From the NCBI GenBank assembly GCA_028704385.1, contig JAQVLA010000021.1:1-64000 (forward strand): DNA of 64,000 nucleotides, given 5' to 3'. A program made the position numbers and the translations under genes. This document shows positions 8,182 through 19,300 of this stretch, piece by piece. How positions within the stretch are numbered: position 1 is the first letter of the stretch; each line of letters opens with the position of its first letter. This DNA comes from Bacteroidales bacterium. GTDB lineage: Bacteria; Bacteroidota; Bacteroidia; Bacteroidales; F082. The notes under the pieces are model-generated. The model had not been told where the DNA came from. It worked only from the letters and a program-made list of their open reading frames with translations, and made no database searches.

Positions 8182-11100
8182 ATGAAACAAAAACTACGAT
8201 TGATGACCGTGATGGTCATGATGCTTTTGTTTGTTTCAACACAAGGCCAGATTATCAGCCAGTATGTTGAAACAAATTCAGGCACAATTCCAAAGGGAAT
8301 TGAAATATGGAATAATACCGGAGCTACACTTGATTTTGCTACTAATAACCTAGTAATCGAAAAGGGCACCAATGGCGCAGCGCCGGGACAAGATTTCTTA
8401 ATTGATGCCGGAACATTAGCAGATGGCGAAGTGATTGTAATTGGCACCACTGATATGCAAACCATTACTGAAGGAAATGGTGCTACATATTATGAAAAAG
8501 CCTTTTCGTTTAACGGCGATGATGCTTTGGTTGTAAAATATGGTGGCACAATTACAGATGTTCTGGGCACACCAGGAAGCGACCCGGGTGCGGCCTGGAG
8601 TGGTAATGGAGTATCAACTGCAAATCAAAACATTCAATTACTTAATGGTATTACCAGTGGTGATACAGATGGCTGGACTGATCCAAGCGAACGATTTGAA
8701 ACAGTGAGCATTGATCCTGTTAATGATTTAACCGGATTTGGAATTGCTCCAATCGTAGGTGGCAATATCCCTCCTTCAATCACCAATATAGCACAAACCC
8801 CATCTGCAGGAATCACTTCAAGCACAACGGTTTCTGTTTCTGCTGATGTTACCGACAGCGATGGCACTGTGAATACTGTGAATTTGAAATGGGGCACAAC
8901 AAGCGGAGATTATTCAGGAGGTACGATCAGCATGTCGAATGGTGGAAGTGGAGATACTTACACCACAGTTAGCAATATTCCCGCGCAAACCGATGGCACA
9001 ACAGTTTACTATGTGATTGAAGCTACGGATGATGAGCCTGCTACAACAACTTCAGCCGAGCAAAGTTATGCGGTTACTGATCCGGCTACCACCAGTCTGC
9101 CTTATACAGAAACTTTTGATACAGATTTGGGTGATGTTTACACAATAAGTGTTTCGGGAAATACAAAATTCTGGCAATGGGATGACTACAGTTCAAATGG
9201 TTTTGCTATGATGAATGGTTATAATTCAGGCGAACTGGAAGAGGATTGGATGATTTTGCCCGGCATTGATATGAATGCTTATGGCAATGTTACGATGGAA
9301 TTTTTGAGCGCCTATAACTTTGGATCAGACGATGCCACAAATTACCTTAAATTGTATTATTCAACCGATTATACCGGAATCGGTGACCCATCCTCAGCAA
9401 ACTGGACTGAATTAAGCTTCACACAACCATCAACTGGAAATTACACCTGGACAAATTCTGGCATTGTTGATCTTTCGGCATTGTCAGGAAATATTTGGCT
9501 TGGTTTCAAATATCATTACAGTGCAGGCAACTACCGGACTTGGGAAATTGATGATATTTCAATTCAAGAACTTGCTAGTCCGATAGTTGCAGTAAATCCA
9601 ACTACACTAAGCGGATTCACTTACGAAGCAGGCAGTGGCCCCTCAGCTTCACAAAGCTTTACTGTTGAAGGTGTTAACCTCACTACTGATATTACAGTAA
9701 CTCCTCCAACAAATTACGAAATTTCATCTGATGATGTAAATTTCCAGTCCACAGCAATAACACTGACACAAACAGGCGGAATAGTTGAAACCACAACGCT
9801 TTACACGCGATTAGAAGCAGGTCTCACAGCCGGTGACTATAACGGACAGCAAATAACAGCCAGTTCAACAGATGCAGCAGATCAAACTGTGACACTGGAT
9901 GGAAATGTAAGTGTTTTCTTCGATGGATTTATAGAAGATTTCACAAATAGCAATGCAACAGGCTCTTATGCTGACAATACATTTACGGGCAATTACGGAA
10001 TAGATTGGACTTATATTGCATCCAGAGATGGCAATGGCGATGCTAATAATTCCGGCATAAATCTTCCGGCACTCATGCTTCGTCAGGCTTCCAGTAATAG
10101 TTCCATCACTTCTGAAACTATCAATGGTGGCATAGGCAGCTTTAGCGTGAAACTCTATAAAGGTTTTACAGGTGGCGGCGACCGGCAGGTCGAATTATTC
10201 ATTAATGGCGTTTCTAAAGGAACATCAACACCATTTGATGATTTTGATGAACATATTTTTGAAGTCAACGACATCAATATTGGAGGAGATTTCACTATTC
10301 AAGTTACCAATATAACTGCAAAACAGGTAATTATTGATGACATCACATGGACATCCTTTGACGGCCCGGTCAACAATCCACCAGTTATTGCCAACATCAC
10401 CCAAACACCGGATACTGACATCATGGATGATCAAACTGTGAGTGTTTCGGCCAATGTTACCGACAGCGATGGCTCAGTGGCCAATGTTGTGCTCAACTGG
10501 GGAACTGAAAGCGGTAACCTTACCAACTCCATCCCAATGAGCGTGAGCAGTGGAGATACTTATACAACTGACACTGATATTCCTGCCCAGGCTGGCGGAA
10601 CTTCGGTTTATTATGCTATCACAGCCACTGACGATCTGGCTGCAGAAACTACCACTGCCGAACAATCTTATACAGTCGTGCTTTTGGATCCTGTACTTGA
10701 ACTTACACCGACATCGCTAACCGGATTTACCTACGAACTGGGCGAAGGTCCTTCGATTTCACAAAGCTATACGGTTAATGGATTCAATTTTGCAGGTTCC
10801 GGTCTGGTTGAAGTAACGGCGCCGGCCAGCTTTGAAATCTCAATCGACAACAACGATTGGGACAACAATCTTGTGTTACAATATGCTGATGGCGAATTGA
10901 TTACTCAGCCACGTACGATTTATGTTCGAATGAAAGCCGGACTTGATGAAGGTGAATATGAAGAAAATGTTTCTCATGAGGATGTAAATATTGGTTTGGT
11001 TGAACTTCCTGTTTCCGGTGAGGTAAACAGCATTACGCAGGTTTCTGACATTGCAACGCTGCGTCAGGGTGCTACGGATGGAACAGTTTACCAGCTTACC

Positions 11101-14100
11101 GGAGAGGCTGTGCTTTCGTTTGCCGGTTCGAGCCGTAACCAGAAATTTGTTCAGGATGGCACAGCAGGCATCCTCATTGATGACGCGGCCGCAAATATCA
11201 CCACAGCCTACGAAATTGGGGATGGAATTACCGGCCTCACCGGTACATTAACTGTTTACCAAAATATGGTTCAGTTTGTTCCTCAGACCGATCCCGGAGC
11301 TCCTACAAGTACTGGAAATGCCATTGTACCAGCCGAAGTAACACTCGATGCCCTGGATGCTACTTATCAGGCACTGCTTGTAAAAGTGAATTTTGTTGAT
11401 TTCAGTACCACTGGCAATTTTACGCAGGGAACCAATTATACTATTACTGATCCAACAGCTAATGGGGTGATGCGTACCCAATACAGCAATTTGGATTACA
11501 TCGGAACCCCAATTCCTGAAACAACACAAAACCTGACAGGCGTAATCCTGCAGTTTGGAAGCACCATGCAACTTATCCCCAGAAGTCTGGAAGACTTTGA
11601 AGATGCACCAATCACCGATCCTACCATTTTTGCTGATCCGATGGTAATCAATGGATTGAGCTATCCTGTAGGTGGAGGCCCTTCAAACCCGCAATCTTTC
11701 ACTATCAGTGGAATAAACCTCACTTCAGGAATAAGTGTTACAACGAGTTCAGCCTATTTTGAAATATCCCCGACGGGAGGGAGTAATTTTGTTCCTACCA
11801 GCCCGATAATCCTGAATCAAACTAATGGCGTTGTTGAAGAAACTCCTATTTATGTGCGCCTGAAAGCAGGATTGGAACTTGGCAATTATAATGGAGAAGA
11901 AATTGTTGCCAATGCTTCCGGAGCCGAAAATGCTGTGATTACAGTTAACGGAACTGTTTATGACGGATCAGCTGTGGGCGGTGGATTAGAGACTTTTGCC
12001 AACCTCGATCTTGAAGGAAGCAGTTATGCCGATGGAAGCTTCCTTGGACAAGACGGCAGTACCTGGACTTACTTCCAATCGCGCGGTGATTATGAAATCA
12101 CTGAAAAAGCCATCATGCTCGGCCGCAACCGCACACCACAGGCCAATGTGTATTCAGGAACTATCTATGGTGGAATTGGCACGCTCAACTTCGATTATAT
12201 GCAGGCATTTAGTGCTGATGTGAATCTGAATGTGCTTGTGAATGAGGTTGTTGTAGGCAATGTTACTACTCATGAGGAACAAGGCGTGATCAAAAATTCA
12301 GGAACATTTACAGTAAATGTGGACGGACCTGTTGTTATCAAATTTATCAACGTTAACAATAGCGATGGTCAGGTAGTAATTGACAATGTAACCTGGACAG
12401 CTTACGAAGGTGGTTTACCTGTTGCAGCAGCTCCAAGTTTTGATCCTCCGGCAGGTGCCTATGCCGATCCTATTGATGTTACTTTAAGTTCGGCAACAGC
12501 CAACGCAGACATTTTCTTCAGTCAAAGTTCGGAAAACGGCCCATGGACAGCCTACTCCGCCCCTATTGCTGTGGATGAAGCTACCACAATATGGGCTTAT
12601 GCCACGGCTGATGACCACGAAGACAGCCCTGTGGTGAGTGCAACTTACATCTTTACAGATGTAGTTTCGGTGGCTACTATTGCCGAACTCAGAGCAGGTG
12701 CAACTGATGGAACAGTTTATCAACTTACCGGAGAGGCTGTTCTTACCTTCCAGAGCAGCACCCGCAACCAGAAATATATTCAGGATGCAACCGCTGCGAT
12801 CCTAATTGATGACAACAGTGGTGTGATAACTACCAACTACAATCTTTATGATGGCATCACAGGAATTACTGGCACGCTGACTACTTACAGCAATATGCTG
12901 CAATTTGTACCAGAATCAGATCCGGGAGCCGCATCAAGCACAGGAAATGCTGTTATGCCTGCAGATGTGAGTCTGGACGCTCTCGACAACAGCTATCAGG
13001 CTCAGCTTGTAACAGTAAACTTTGCGGACTTTGAAGCTACCGGAAATTTTGCTGCTTCACAAAACTACACCATTACCGATCCCAGTGGCAGCGGCGTTAT
13101 GCGCACCCAATACAGTGATGTGGATTATATTGGAGAGCCAATTCCAACTACAACCCAAAATATCACCGGAGTAATTCTTCAGTTCTCTAGCACCATGCAA
13201 CTTATTCCAAGAAGTCTGGACGATTTCGAGGAAGCCAATATCACCGATCCATTCATTGCTGTAAGTCCGGCTACATTGAACGGATTTACTTATGAAGTAG
13301 GCAATGGCCCTTCAGCAGAACAAAGTTTCGTTGTAAGCGCCATGAACCTAACGACAGATTTGAGTTTGGATGCTCCTGCCAGCTATGAAATCTCACTGGG
13401 AACAGGTGGAAGTTTTGTAGCTACTGATCCTGTATTGCTAACTCCCGTATCTGGAACTGTTGAGGCAACGACTGTTTATGTTCGCCTCAAGGCTGGCCTT
13501 GATGCCGGAACTTACAATGGTGAACAGGTTTTGGCAACTTCAGTCGGAGCCACAGATAAAACTGTTACACTGAATGGCAATGTTAATGATCCTTCTGCTG
13601 GCGGTGGCTTCGAAACTTTTGCCAATCTGGATTATGATGGCAACGCTTATGTTGATGGAACCTTCCTTGGTCAGGATGGTTCAACATGGACTTATGTTCA
13701 GGCAAGAGGTGACCTTCAGATCACAGACGAATCCATTACTTTAGGCCGTAACCGAACTCCTCAGTCTAATGTTTATTCTGGTCTTATCAACGGAGGTATC
13801 GGCGTGATGAATTTTGATTATATGCAAGCCTTTAGTACTAATGTGAATCTGAATGTGCTGGTGAATGATGTTGTTGTTGGCAATGTTACAAGTGACGGTG
13901 AACCAGATATTATTAAAAACTCAGGTGATATCGTTGTGAATGTACCTGGACAAGTAGTTATAAAATTCATGAATGTGAATAACAGCGACGGACAAGTTGT
14001 GATAGACAATATTTCATGGACTGCCTATGATGGTGGCACACCCGTTGTGTTAGCTCCAACTTTCAATCCGCCTGCAGGTAATTATTTTGATCCGATTGAT

Positions 14101-16293
14101 GTAACAATCAGTTCAGCTACTTCCGGTGCTACTATTTTCTATAGTACCGAATCAGCAACTGGTCCATGGACTGAATATACCGCTCCTGTTAACGTATCGG
14201 AAGAAACAACATTATGGGCTTATGGCGAGCTTGATGGTTATACCAACAGTGCCGTAAGCAGTGCCACTTACACCTTTAGTGATGTTGTTCAGGTAGCTAC
14301 AATCGCCGAACTACGTCAGGGTGCAACTGATGGCACTGTTTACCAATTGACTGGTGAAGCAATTTTAACTTTCCAAAGCAGCGAACGTAATCAAAAATAT
14401 ATTCAGGATGCAACAGCTGCCATTTTGATTGATGACAACAGCGGTAATATAACAACTTCTTACAATCTGTATGATGGAATTACAGGTCTTACCGGAACAC
14501 TTACGACCTATTCTCAAATGCTGCAGTTTGTTCCTCAGTCAGATCCGGGTGTTGCCACTAGTACCGGCAACACACTTAATCCTGAAATAGTTATACTTTC
14601 TACCCTGGATAACAGCTATCAGGCTCAGCTTGTTACGGTTAATCTGGTTGACTTCCTCACTGATGGTCAGTTTGAAGATGGCATTAACTACGACATTAGC
14701 GATCCGAGTGGTGATGGTATCTTCCGCACGCATTATGGAGATGTAGATTATCTTGGAACGGATATTCCGGTTGAATTGCAGAATATCACTGGTGTAATTC
14801 TTCAGTTCAATGATGATATGCAATTGGTTGCCCGCAGCCTCGAAGACTTTGAGGATGCCAATATTACCGATCCTTACCTCACAGCAAATCCAGCTACACT
14901 AAATGGATTTAGTTATTTGGTTGGTGAAGGCCCTTCAGCTTCACAATCCTACCAACTTTCGGGTCAAAATCTGGAAGGCACAGGGAATATCAGTGTTACT
15001 GCTCCCGAACATTATGAGATTTCGATTGATGACAATAGTTTTGTGAATTCGCTCGACTTCACATTTGCTGATGGCGTTATCACCGGACAACCTGTTACAG
15101 TTTATGCACGTCTGAAAGCTGATCTGGCTGAAGGCAGCTATGATGGCGAAACTATTTCTCATACCGGAGGCAATGCTGCAGAAGTATTCGTAACACTGAA
15201 TGGTGAAGTAATTGGAGATCAACTTCCTGCTATCACAGCCGAAATCGTTCCTCAATTCATTCAGGGTATGAATGGTTCAAATAATAATCGTTTGCCTTAC
15301 GCCTACTGGGTAACTCTCTCGAATCTTTTGCCTGATGCCACTTACCGCTATATCAATCAGGTAGTTGTTTCTGGTGATGATCCCACTGCAAACGGAGCTG
15401 GTAATGTAATTTTTGTAAATGCCTCCGGCGACTTTTACAGAAGTACAAGTCCAAGCTTCTCAACAGATGGAAGTTATGGGTTATTTACTACAGATGATCA
15501 GGGAAGCTATCAAGGATGGTTTATTACCGAAGCAACCGGAAACGACAGGTTTACGCCCGGAAATGAAGTATTCATGCGCATCCGTATCAATGATGGCAAC
15601 GATGGAACTGTAGCCGCAACTTATCTGACTACTACTAACAGCGCTACCGTTATCAACTTTGGAACCGAAAATGATCCTTTGCAGGGTACTGCCATCAGAG
15701 CTATTTCCGGTGATTTGCCTAAAAGCTTTGCGCTGCTTTACGACAATAATCGCGAAGGCCAGCCCATTGCAGCCACCAGCATCGAAACCACAGGTGTTGA
15801 TTTTGCCTCCATTTCGCAATATCCTTCTTTCTACAAAGATGAAGTAGCTGGTAACGACGGACACTGGGGCACCATCATTCCAAATGCCAATGCCAATGGA
15901 ATTCAATTAATTGAGATCCGTGATTTGGTTGACGGTATTGTATTAAAGACCTATGAAGCAACAAATGGTGTTTGGGGAACTACCAACACTGTTGATCCTG
16001 CAGGTGGTCTGGAAGAAGTGCTGGTGATCGATTTGATAGAGATTGGATTGGGAGAAACAGATGCTCCACAAGTCACTGTTTACGCAACTTCCGATCATTT
16101 TGTGATTGAAAAATTTACAGACAGCAGGCTTAGCTTCGAAGTGTTTAATTTGGTCGGACAACCCATGCGCAAAGCCGAACTCAACGGAGTGGGTAATCAA
16201 CAGATCCCGCATCAACTCAGCGCCGGTGTTTATATCATTCGCCTGAGCGACAACAAAGGATTTGCAAAAGCTGTAAAAGTAATCATCCGCTAA
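8182..16293 (+). CDS. Giant modular T9SS surface protein with repeated OB/Ig/jelly-roll/chitobiase-like modules
   Basis: About 2703 residues. The start at 8182 is chosen because it begins a clear signal peptide (MKQKLRLMTVM to STQGQ). An upstream in-frame ATG at 8092 would add a hydrophilic leader. Domains in order: lamin-tail-like (20-190), Ig-like (195-300), choice-of-anchor-J (305-460), Ig-like (466-575), jelly-roll (580-727), Ig-like (730-833), Ig-like (835-950), then an OB-fold DUF5689-like domain (954-1146). From there a cassette OB - Ig-like - jelly-roll - chitobiase/Fn3-associated recurs with periods of 543 and 541 codons (OB copies start near residues 954, 1497 and 2038). A unique region follows, then a C-terminal type A T9SS sorting domain (about 2627-2703). 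No catalytic residues are evident. A role in surface adhesion or glycan binding is inferred. A strong terminator follows. Confidence 0.85.
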   Translation: MKQKLRLMTVMVMMLLFVSTQGQIISQYVETNSGTIPKGIEIWNNTGATLDFATNNLVIEKGTNGAAPGQDFLIDAGTLADGEVIVIGTTDMQTITEGNGATYYEKAFSFNGDDALVVKYGGTITDVLGTPGSDPGAAWSGNGVSTANQNIQLLNGITSGDTDGWTDPSERFETVSIDPVNDLTGFGIAPIVGGNIPPSITNIAQTPSAGITSSTTVSVSADVTDSDGTVNTVNLKWGTTSGDYSGGTISMSNGGSGDTYTTVSNIPAQTDGTTVYYVIEATDDEPATTTSAEQSYAVTDPATTSLPYTETFDTDLGDVYTISVSGNTKFWQWDDYSSNGFAMMNGYNSGELEEDWMILPGIDMNAYGNVTMEFLSAYNFGSDDATNYLKLYYSTDYTGIGDPSSANWTELSFTQPSTGNYTWTNSGIVDLSALSGNIWLGFKYHYSAGNYRTWEIDDISIQELASPIVAVNPTTLSGFTYEAGSGPSASQSFTVEGVNLTTDITVTPPTNYEISSDDVNFQSTAITLTQTGGIVETTTLYTRLEAGLTAGDYNGQQITASSTDAADQTVTLDGNVSVFFDGFIEDFTNSNATGSYADNTFTGNYGIDWTYIASRDGNGDANNSGINLPALMLRQASSNSSITSETINGGIGSFSVKLYKGFTGGGDRQVELFINGVSKGTSTPFDDFDEHIFEVNDINIGGDFTIQVTNITAKQVIIDDITWTSFDGPVNNPPVIANITQTPDTDIMDDQTVSVSANVTDSDGSVANVVLNWGTESGNLTNSIPMSVSSGDTYTTDTDIPAQAGGTSVYYAITATDDLAAETTTAEQSYTVVLLDPVLELTPTSLTGFTYELGEGPSISQSYTVNGFNFAGSGLVEVTAPASFEISIDNNDWDNNLVLQYADGELITQPRTIYVRMKAGLDEGEYEENVSHEDVNIGLVELPVSGEVNSITQVSDIATLRQGATDGTVYQLTGEAVLSFAGSSRNQKFVQDGTAGILIDDAAANITTAYEIGDGITGLTGTLTVYQNMVQFVPQTDPGAPTSTGNAIVPAEVTLDALDATYQALLVKVNFVDFSTTGNFTQGTNYTITDPTANGVMRTQYSNLDYIGTPIPETTQNLTGVILQFGSTMQLIPRSLEDFEDAPITDPTIFADPMVINGLSYPVGGGPSNPQSFTISGINLTSGISVTTSSAYFEISPTGGSNFVPTSPIILNQTNGVVEETPIYVRLKAGLELGNYNGEEIVANASGAENAVITVNGTVYDGSAVGGGLETFANLDLEGSSYADGSFLGQDGSTWTYFQSRGDYEITEKAIMLGRNRTPQANVYSGTIYGGIGTLNFDYMQAFSADVNLNVLVNEVVVGNVTTHEEQGVIKNSGTFTVNVDGPVVIKFINVNNSDGQVVIDNVTWTAYEGGLPVAAAPSFDPPAGAYADPIDVTLSSATANADIFFSQSSENGPWTAYSAPIAVDEATTIWAYATADDHEDSPVVSATYIFTDVVSVATIAELRAGATDGTVYQLTGEAVLTFQSSTRNQKYIQDATAAILIDDNSGVITTNYNLYDGITGITGTLTTYSNMLQFVPESDPGAASSTGNAVMPADVSLDALDNSYQAQLVTVNFADFEATGNFAASQNYTITDPSGSGVMRTQYSDVDYIGEPIPTTTQNITGVILQFSSTMQLIPRSLDDFEEANITDPFIAVSPATLNGFTYEVGNGPSAEQSFVVSAMNLTTDLSLDAPASYEISLGTGGSFVATDPVLLTPVSGTVEATTVYVRLKAGLDAGTYNGEQVLATSVGATDKTVTLNGNVNDPSAGGGFETFANLDYDGNAYVDGTFLGQDGSTWTYVQARGDLQITDESITLGRNRTPQSNVYSGLINGGIGVMNFDYMQAFSTNVNLNVLVNDVVVGNVTSDGEPDIIKNSGDIVVNVPGQVVIKFMNVNNSDGQVVIDNISWTAYDGGTPVVLAPTFNPPAGNYFDPIDVTISSATSGATIFYSTESATGPWTEYTAPVNVSEETTLWAYGELDGYTNSAVSSATYTFSDVVQVATIAELRQGATDGTVYQLTGEAILTFQSSERNQKYIQDATAAILIDDNSGNITTSYNLYDGITGLTGTLTTYSQMLQFVPQSDPGVATSTGNTLNPEIVILSTLDNSYQAQLVTVNLVDFLTDGQFEDGINYDISDPSGDGIFRTHYGDVDYLGTDIPVELQNITGVILQFNDDMQLVARSLEDFEDANITDPYLTANPATLNGFSYLVGEGPSASQSYQLSGQNLEGTGNISVTAPEHYEISIDDNSFVNSLDFTFADGVITGQPVTVYARLKADLAEGSYDGETISHTGGNAAEVFVTLNGEVIGDQLPAITAEIVPQFIQGMNGSNNNRLPYAYWVTLSNLLPDATYRYINQVVVSGDDPTANGAGNVIFVNASGDFYRSTSPSFSTDGSYGLFTTDDQGSYQGWFITEATGNDRFTPGNEVFMRIRINDGNDGTVAATYLTTTNSATVINFGTENDPLQGTAIRAISGDLPKSFALLYDNNREGQPIAATSIETTGVDFASISQYPSFYKDEVAGNDGHWGTIIPNANANGIQLIEIRDLVDGIVLKTYEATNGVWGTTNTVDPAGGLEEVLVIDLIEIGLGETDAPQVTVYATSDHFVIEKFTDSRLSFEVFNLVGQPMRKAELNGVGNQQIPHQLSAGVYIIRLSDNKGFAKAVKVIIR

Positions 16294-16315
16294 TAACTTA
16301 GCTTATTATTAATAA

Positions 16316-16347
16316 AAAGGCTGCCTCAAATTGGGGCAGCCTTTTTT
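16316..16347. terminator. Bidirectional Rho-independent terminator
   Basis: A perfect 7-bp GC-rich stem, GGCTGCC (16319-16325) with GGCAGCC (16335-16341), is flanked by an A-run on the left and a T-run on the right. It can therefore stop the giant gene on the plus strand and the converging two-component gene on the minus strand. Confidence 0.85.
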
Positions 16348-16384
16348 AATGTAGAGAACGGTATTGTATTAAAAATGAAAAGCC

Positions 16385-19300
16385 CTATTTCTGCTTATGC
16401 ATTTCGCCCGGAGTTTCGTTAAAAAGTTCGCGATAAGAACGATAAAAATAGGCACGATTATTAAAACCCGTCATAAACACGATATCACTGATGCTGTAAT
16501 TGCCATCTTTGATAAATTCTCTGGCTTTTATCAGCCTGAAATTTTTAATTAAGCCATGAGGTGTAAGCCCTGAAAGTGCCTTAATTTTTCTGTAAAGCTG
16601 TGCTTTGCTTAAGGCAAGTTCATCGGCCAGGTCATCCGCGTTCAGTTCTTCGTCCTGATAGTGTTTTTCAATATAGTCATGAGCCTTTTCCAGCAATTTA
16701 CGATCCCTCTCAGAAAGGTAAGGTTCTTCAATTTTGGCTTGATTATCAAAATTATTTCTTATCCCTTCCATTAAGATTTCACGTGTTTCGAGCAGCTTTG
16801 CAATACGCAAATACAGATGCCGGGGATGAAAAGGCTTTGTGATGTACCCATCCGCCCCTGTTTCCAGTCCACGAATAACATCTTCATTAGACGATTTAGC
16901 CGTAAGTAATATGACCGGAATATGACTTGTAATCAGATCATTCTTAATAATTTGAGCCAGTTCCAGACCATTCATTTCAGGCATCATCACATCGCTGACT
17001 ACCAAATCAATTCTTTTTTTCTTTAGTATTTCGAGCGCATGTTTTCCATTGCTGGCAGTTTCAACGGAATAGTATTCTGACATCAGCCTGCGCAGTAAAA
17101 TTAGTAATTGCTTGTCGTCTTCCACAATCAAAATACGATAACCTGTTTTCGCAGATTCATTTTCTTCTGCAGTATTATCTGCCTCAAGTTCAAGATCTTG
17201 TTGAATTAAAAACTCTTCGCTGATGCTCTCCCTTAAGTGTTTTAATAAGTCCTTACTACGCGGAGTAATTCCATCTTTTACCATTTTCTGAGATACAATA
17301 TCCGGCAGATAAACACGGAACAAAGAACCTTTACCCATCTCACTTTCTACTTCAATACGCCCGTTATGCAACTCAACGAGACTTTTAGTATAAGCCAGAC
17401 CAATGCCAGTGCTTTTATGCTCCAACTGATCTCTTTCAGGGATTGGGCTTTGATGAAAATACCGGTCAAATATAAACGCCAAATCTTTGGAATGTATCCC
17501 CGTTCCATTGTCTCTAACCGAAATAACAACTTCTCCCGCAAAACTTTTAACTTCAATACTAATTAAGCCTCCAGGAGGAGTAAACTTAACAGCATTACTC
17601 AAGAGGTTCAGGATGATGCGTTCGAACTTCTCCGGATCAAAAGCAATCATTATCTCCTGCGAAGCGGGTTCAAAAATCAAATCAATCTCTTTATCGTTGG
17701 TATAAACTCTGAAAATTTCAACTATTTCGCTGATAAACGATACAATATCCAGCTGTTGCAACTTGAGCACCTCCCTTCCCGTATCAAGTTTTTGAAAAGC
17801 AAGCAGTTCATCAATCATCCGCTGCAAACGAAGGGCATTTTGATAAATGCTCCTGAACAAGCCCTGCTCTGTGGGAAGCCTTTTTGCTTTATCCATCAAA
17901 TTGGCAGCGGAAGCAAATATCAGCGTAAGAGGGGTGCGAAACTCATGTGCCAGATTGGTGAAAAATTCAAATTTATGCCGATTCAATTCTTGTTCCTTTT
18001 TTCGGTTTAATTCGTCTAATACCTTGAGATGCTTACGTTTGATACGTTTTGTCTGATAACGATAAACCAGTAATACCACACTTATAAAACAAAGAAAATA
18101 GGTAACATAAGCCAGTTTTGTTTTCCAAAAAGGTGGTTTAATAAAAATTCGGAGTGTACGAACCTGATCTGACCAAATACCATCTTCGTTGGTAGCCCTT
18201 ATCTGCAACTCATAATCTCCCGGAGGAACATTGGTGAAATTCGCAAAACGTTGTGCGCCAATATCTATCCATTCTTCATTAAAATGACTAAGCCGATAGC
18301 TAAACAGAATTTTCGCCGGATTATCAAAATTCAACGAGGTAAAACTGATACTAAAAAAATTTTGCGTGTGGTTTAGTATAATCTGATTGGTTACATCGAT
18401 GCTTTTATGCAAGATGTTGGATTCGTCTCCCGGGAGTATTACTTTATTAAAAAGACTAAAACCAGTTAATATTACTTCAGCCTCAAATTCAGATAATGGA
18501 ATTTGCTCCGGGAAAAACCAATCCACACCATTTGTTCCGCCAAAATACAATTTATTATCCCGTTTACTTCTAAAAGCAGCTCCATCCGTAAACTCGCTAT
18601 TCAACAAACCATCGCCACTGTTATAATTCACAAATCTGTTTTCTGCTCTCAAAAACCGGCTAAGGCCATTGTTGGTGCTTAACCAGATATTTCCAGCATC
18701 ATCTTCGAGCATCGAATGAATTGTATGGTTTGGCAGTCCGTCATTTGTTGTAAAATATCTAAATTCAGGATTTTGCCCATAAAATGTCAGCAAATTAAGT
18801 CCGCCACTGGTACCAATCCATAATGAATTGTCCTTGCCAATGAGCAAACTTAATACATCGGGATTATTTAGTCCGTCGGAATGGCATTCTGCCTGTTTAA
18901 AGAATTGTAAATCCCCGGTCAGGGTATTATAACGATGCAACCCTGACATTCGGGTTCCAACCCACAACACATTAGGTTTCTCTTCAACCACGGCAAAAAC
19001 CACATTACCAAGCAGGTCGTTTGCCCCTCCCTTACCTTCAAGCTGAACAAACTCCTTTACTTTGAAAAAATCAGCGCTATACTCCGGCGTAATGCCTATC
19101 AAGCCATACCCACTGGTTCCCAGCCAAATAGTATTAAAAACATCAATGCAAATGTCGTAAACCGAACCGAATTCAGGAAAATTTTCAAGGCCAAAATCAT
19201 CCGGAAAATGCCTGAACCTGCCCGAAGAAATATCCAGGACGTCCAAACCCGATCCATCAGTACCTATCCATAAAAAACCAAAATTGTCTTCGGCAAGCGA

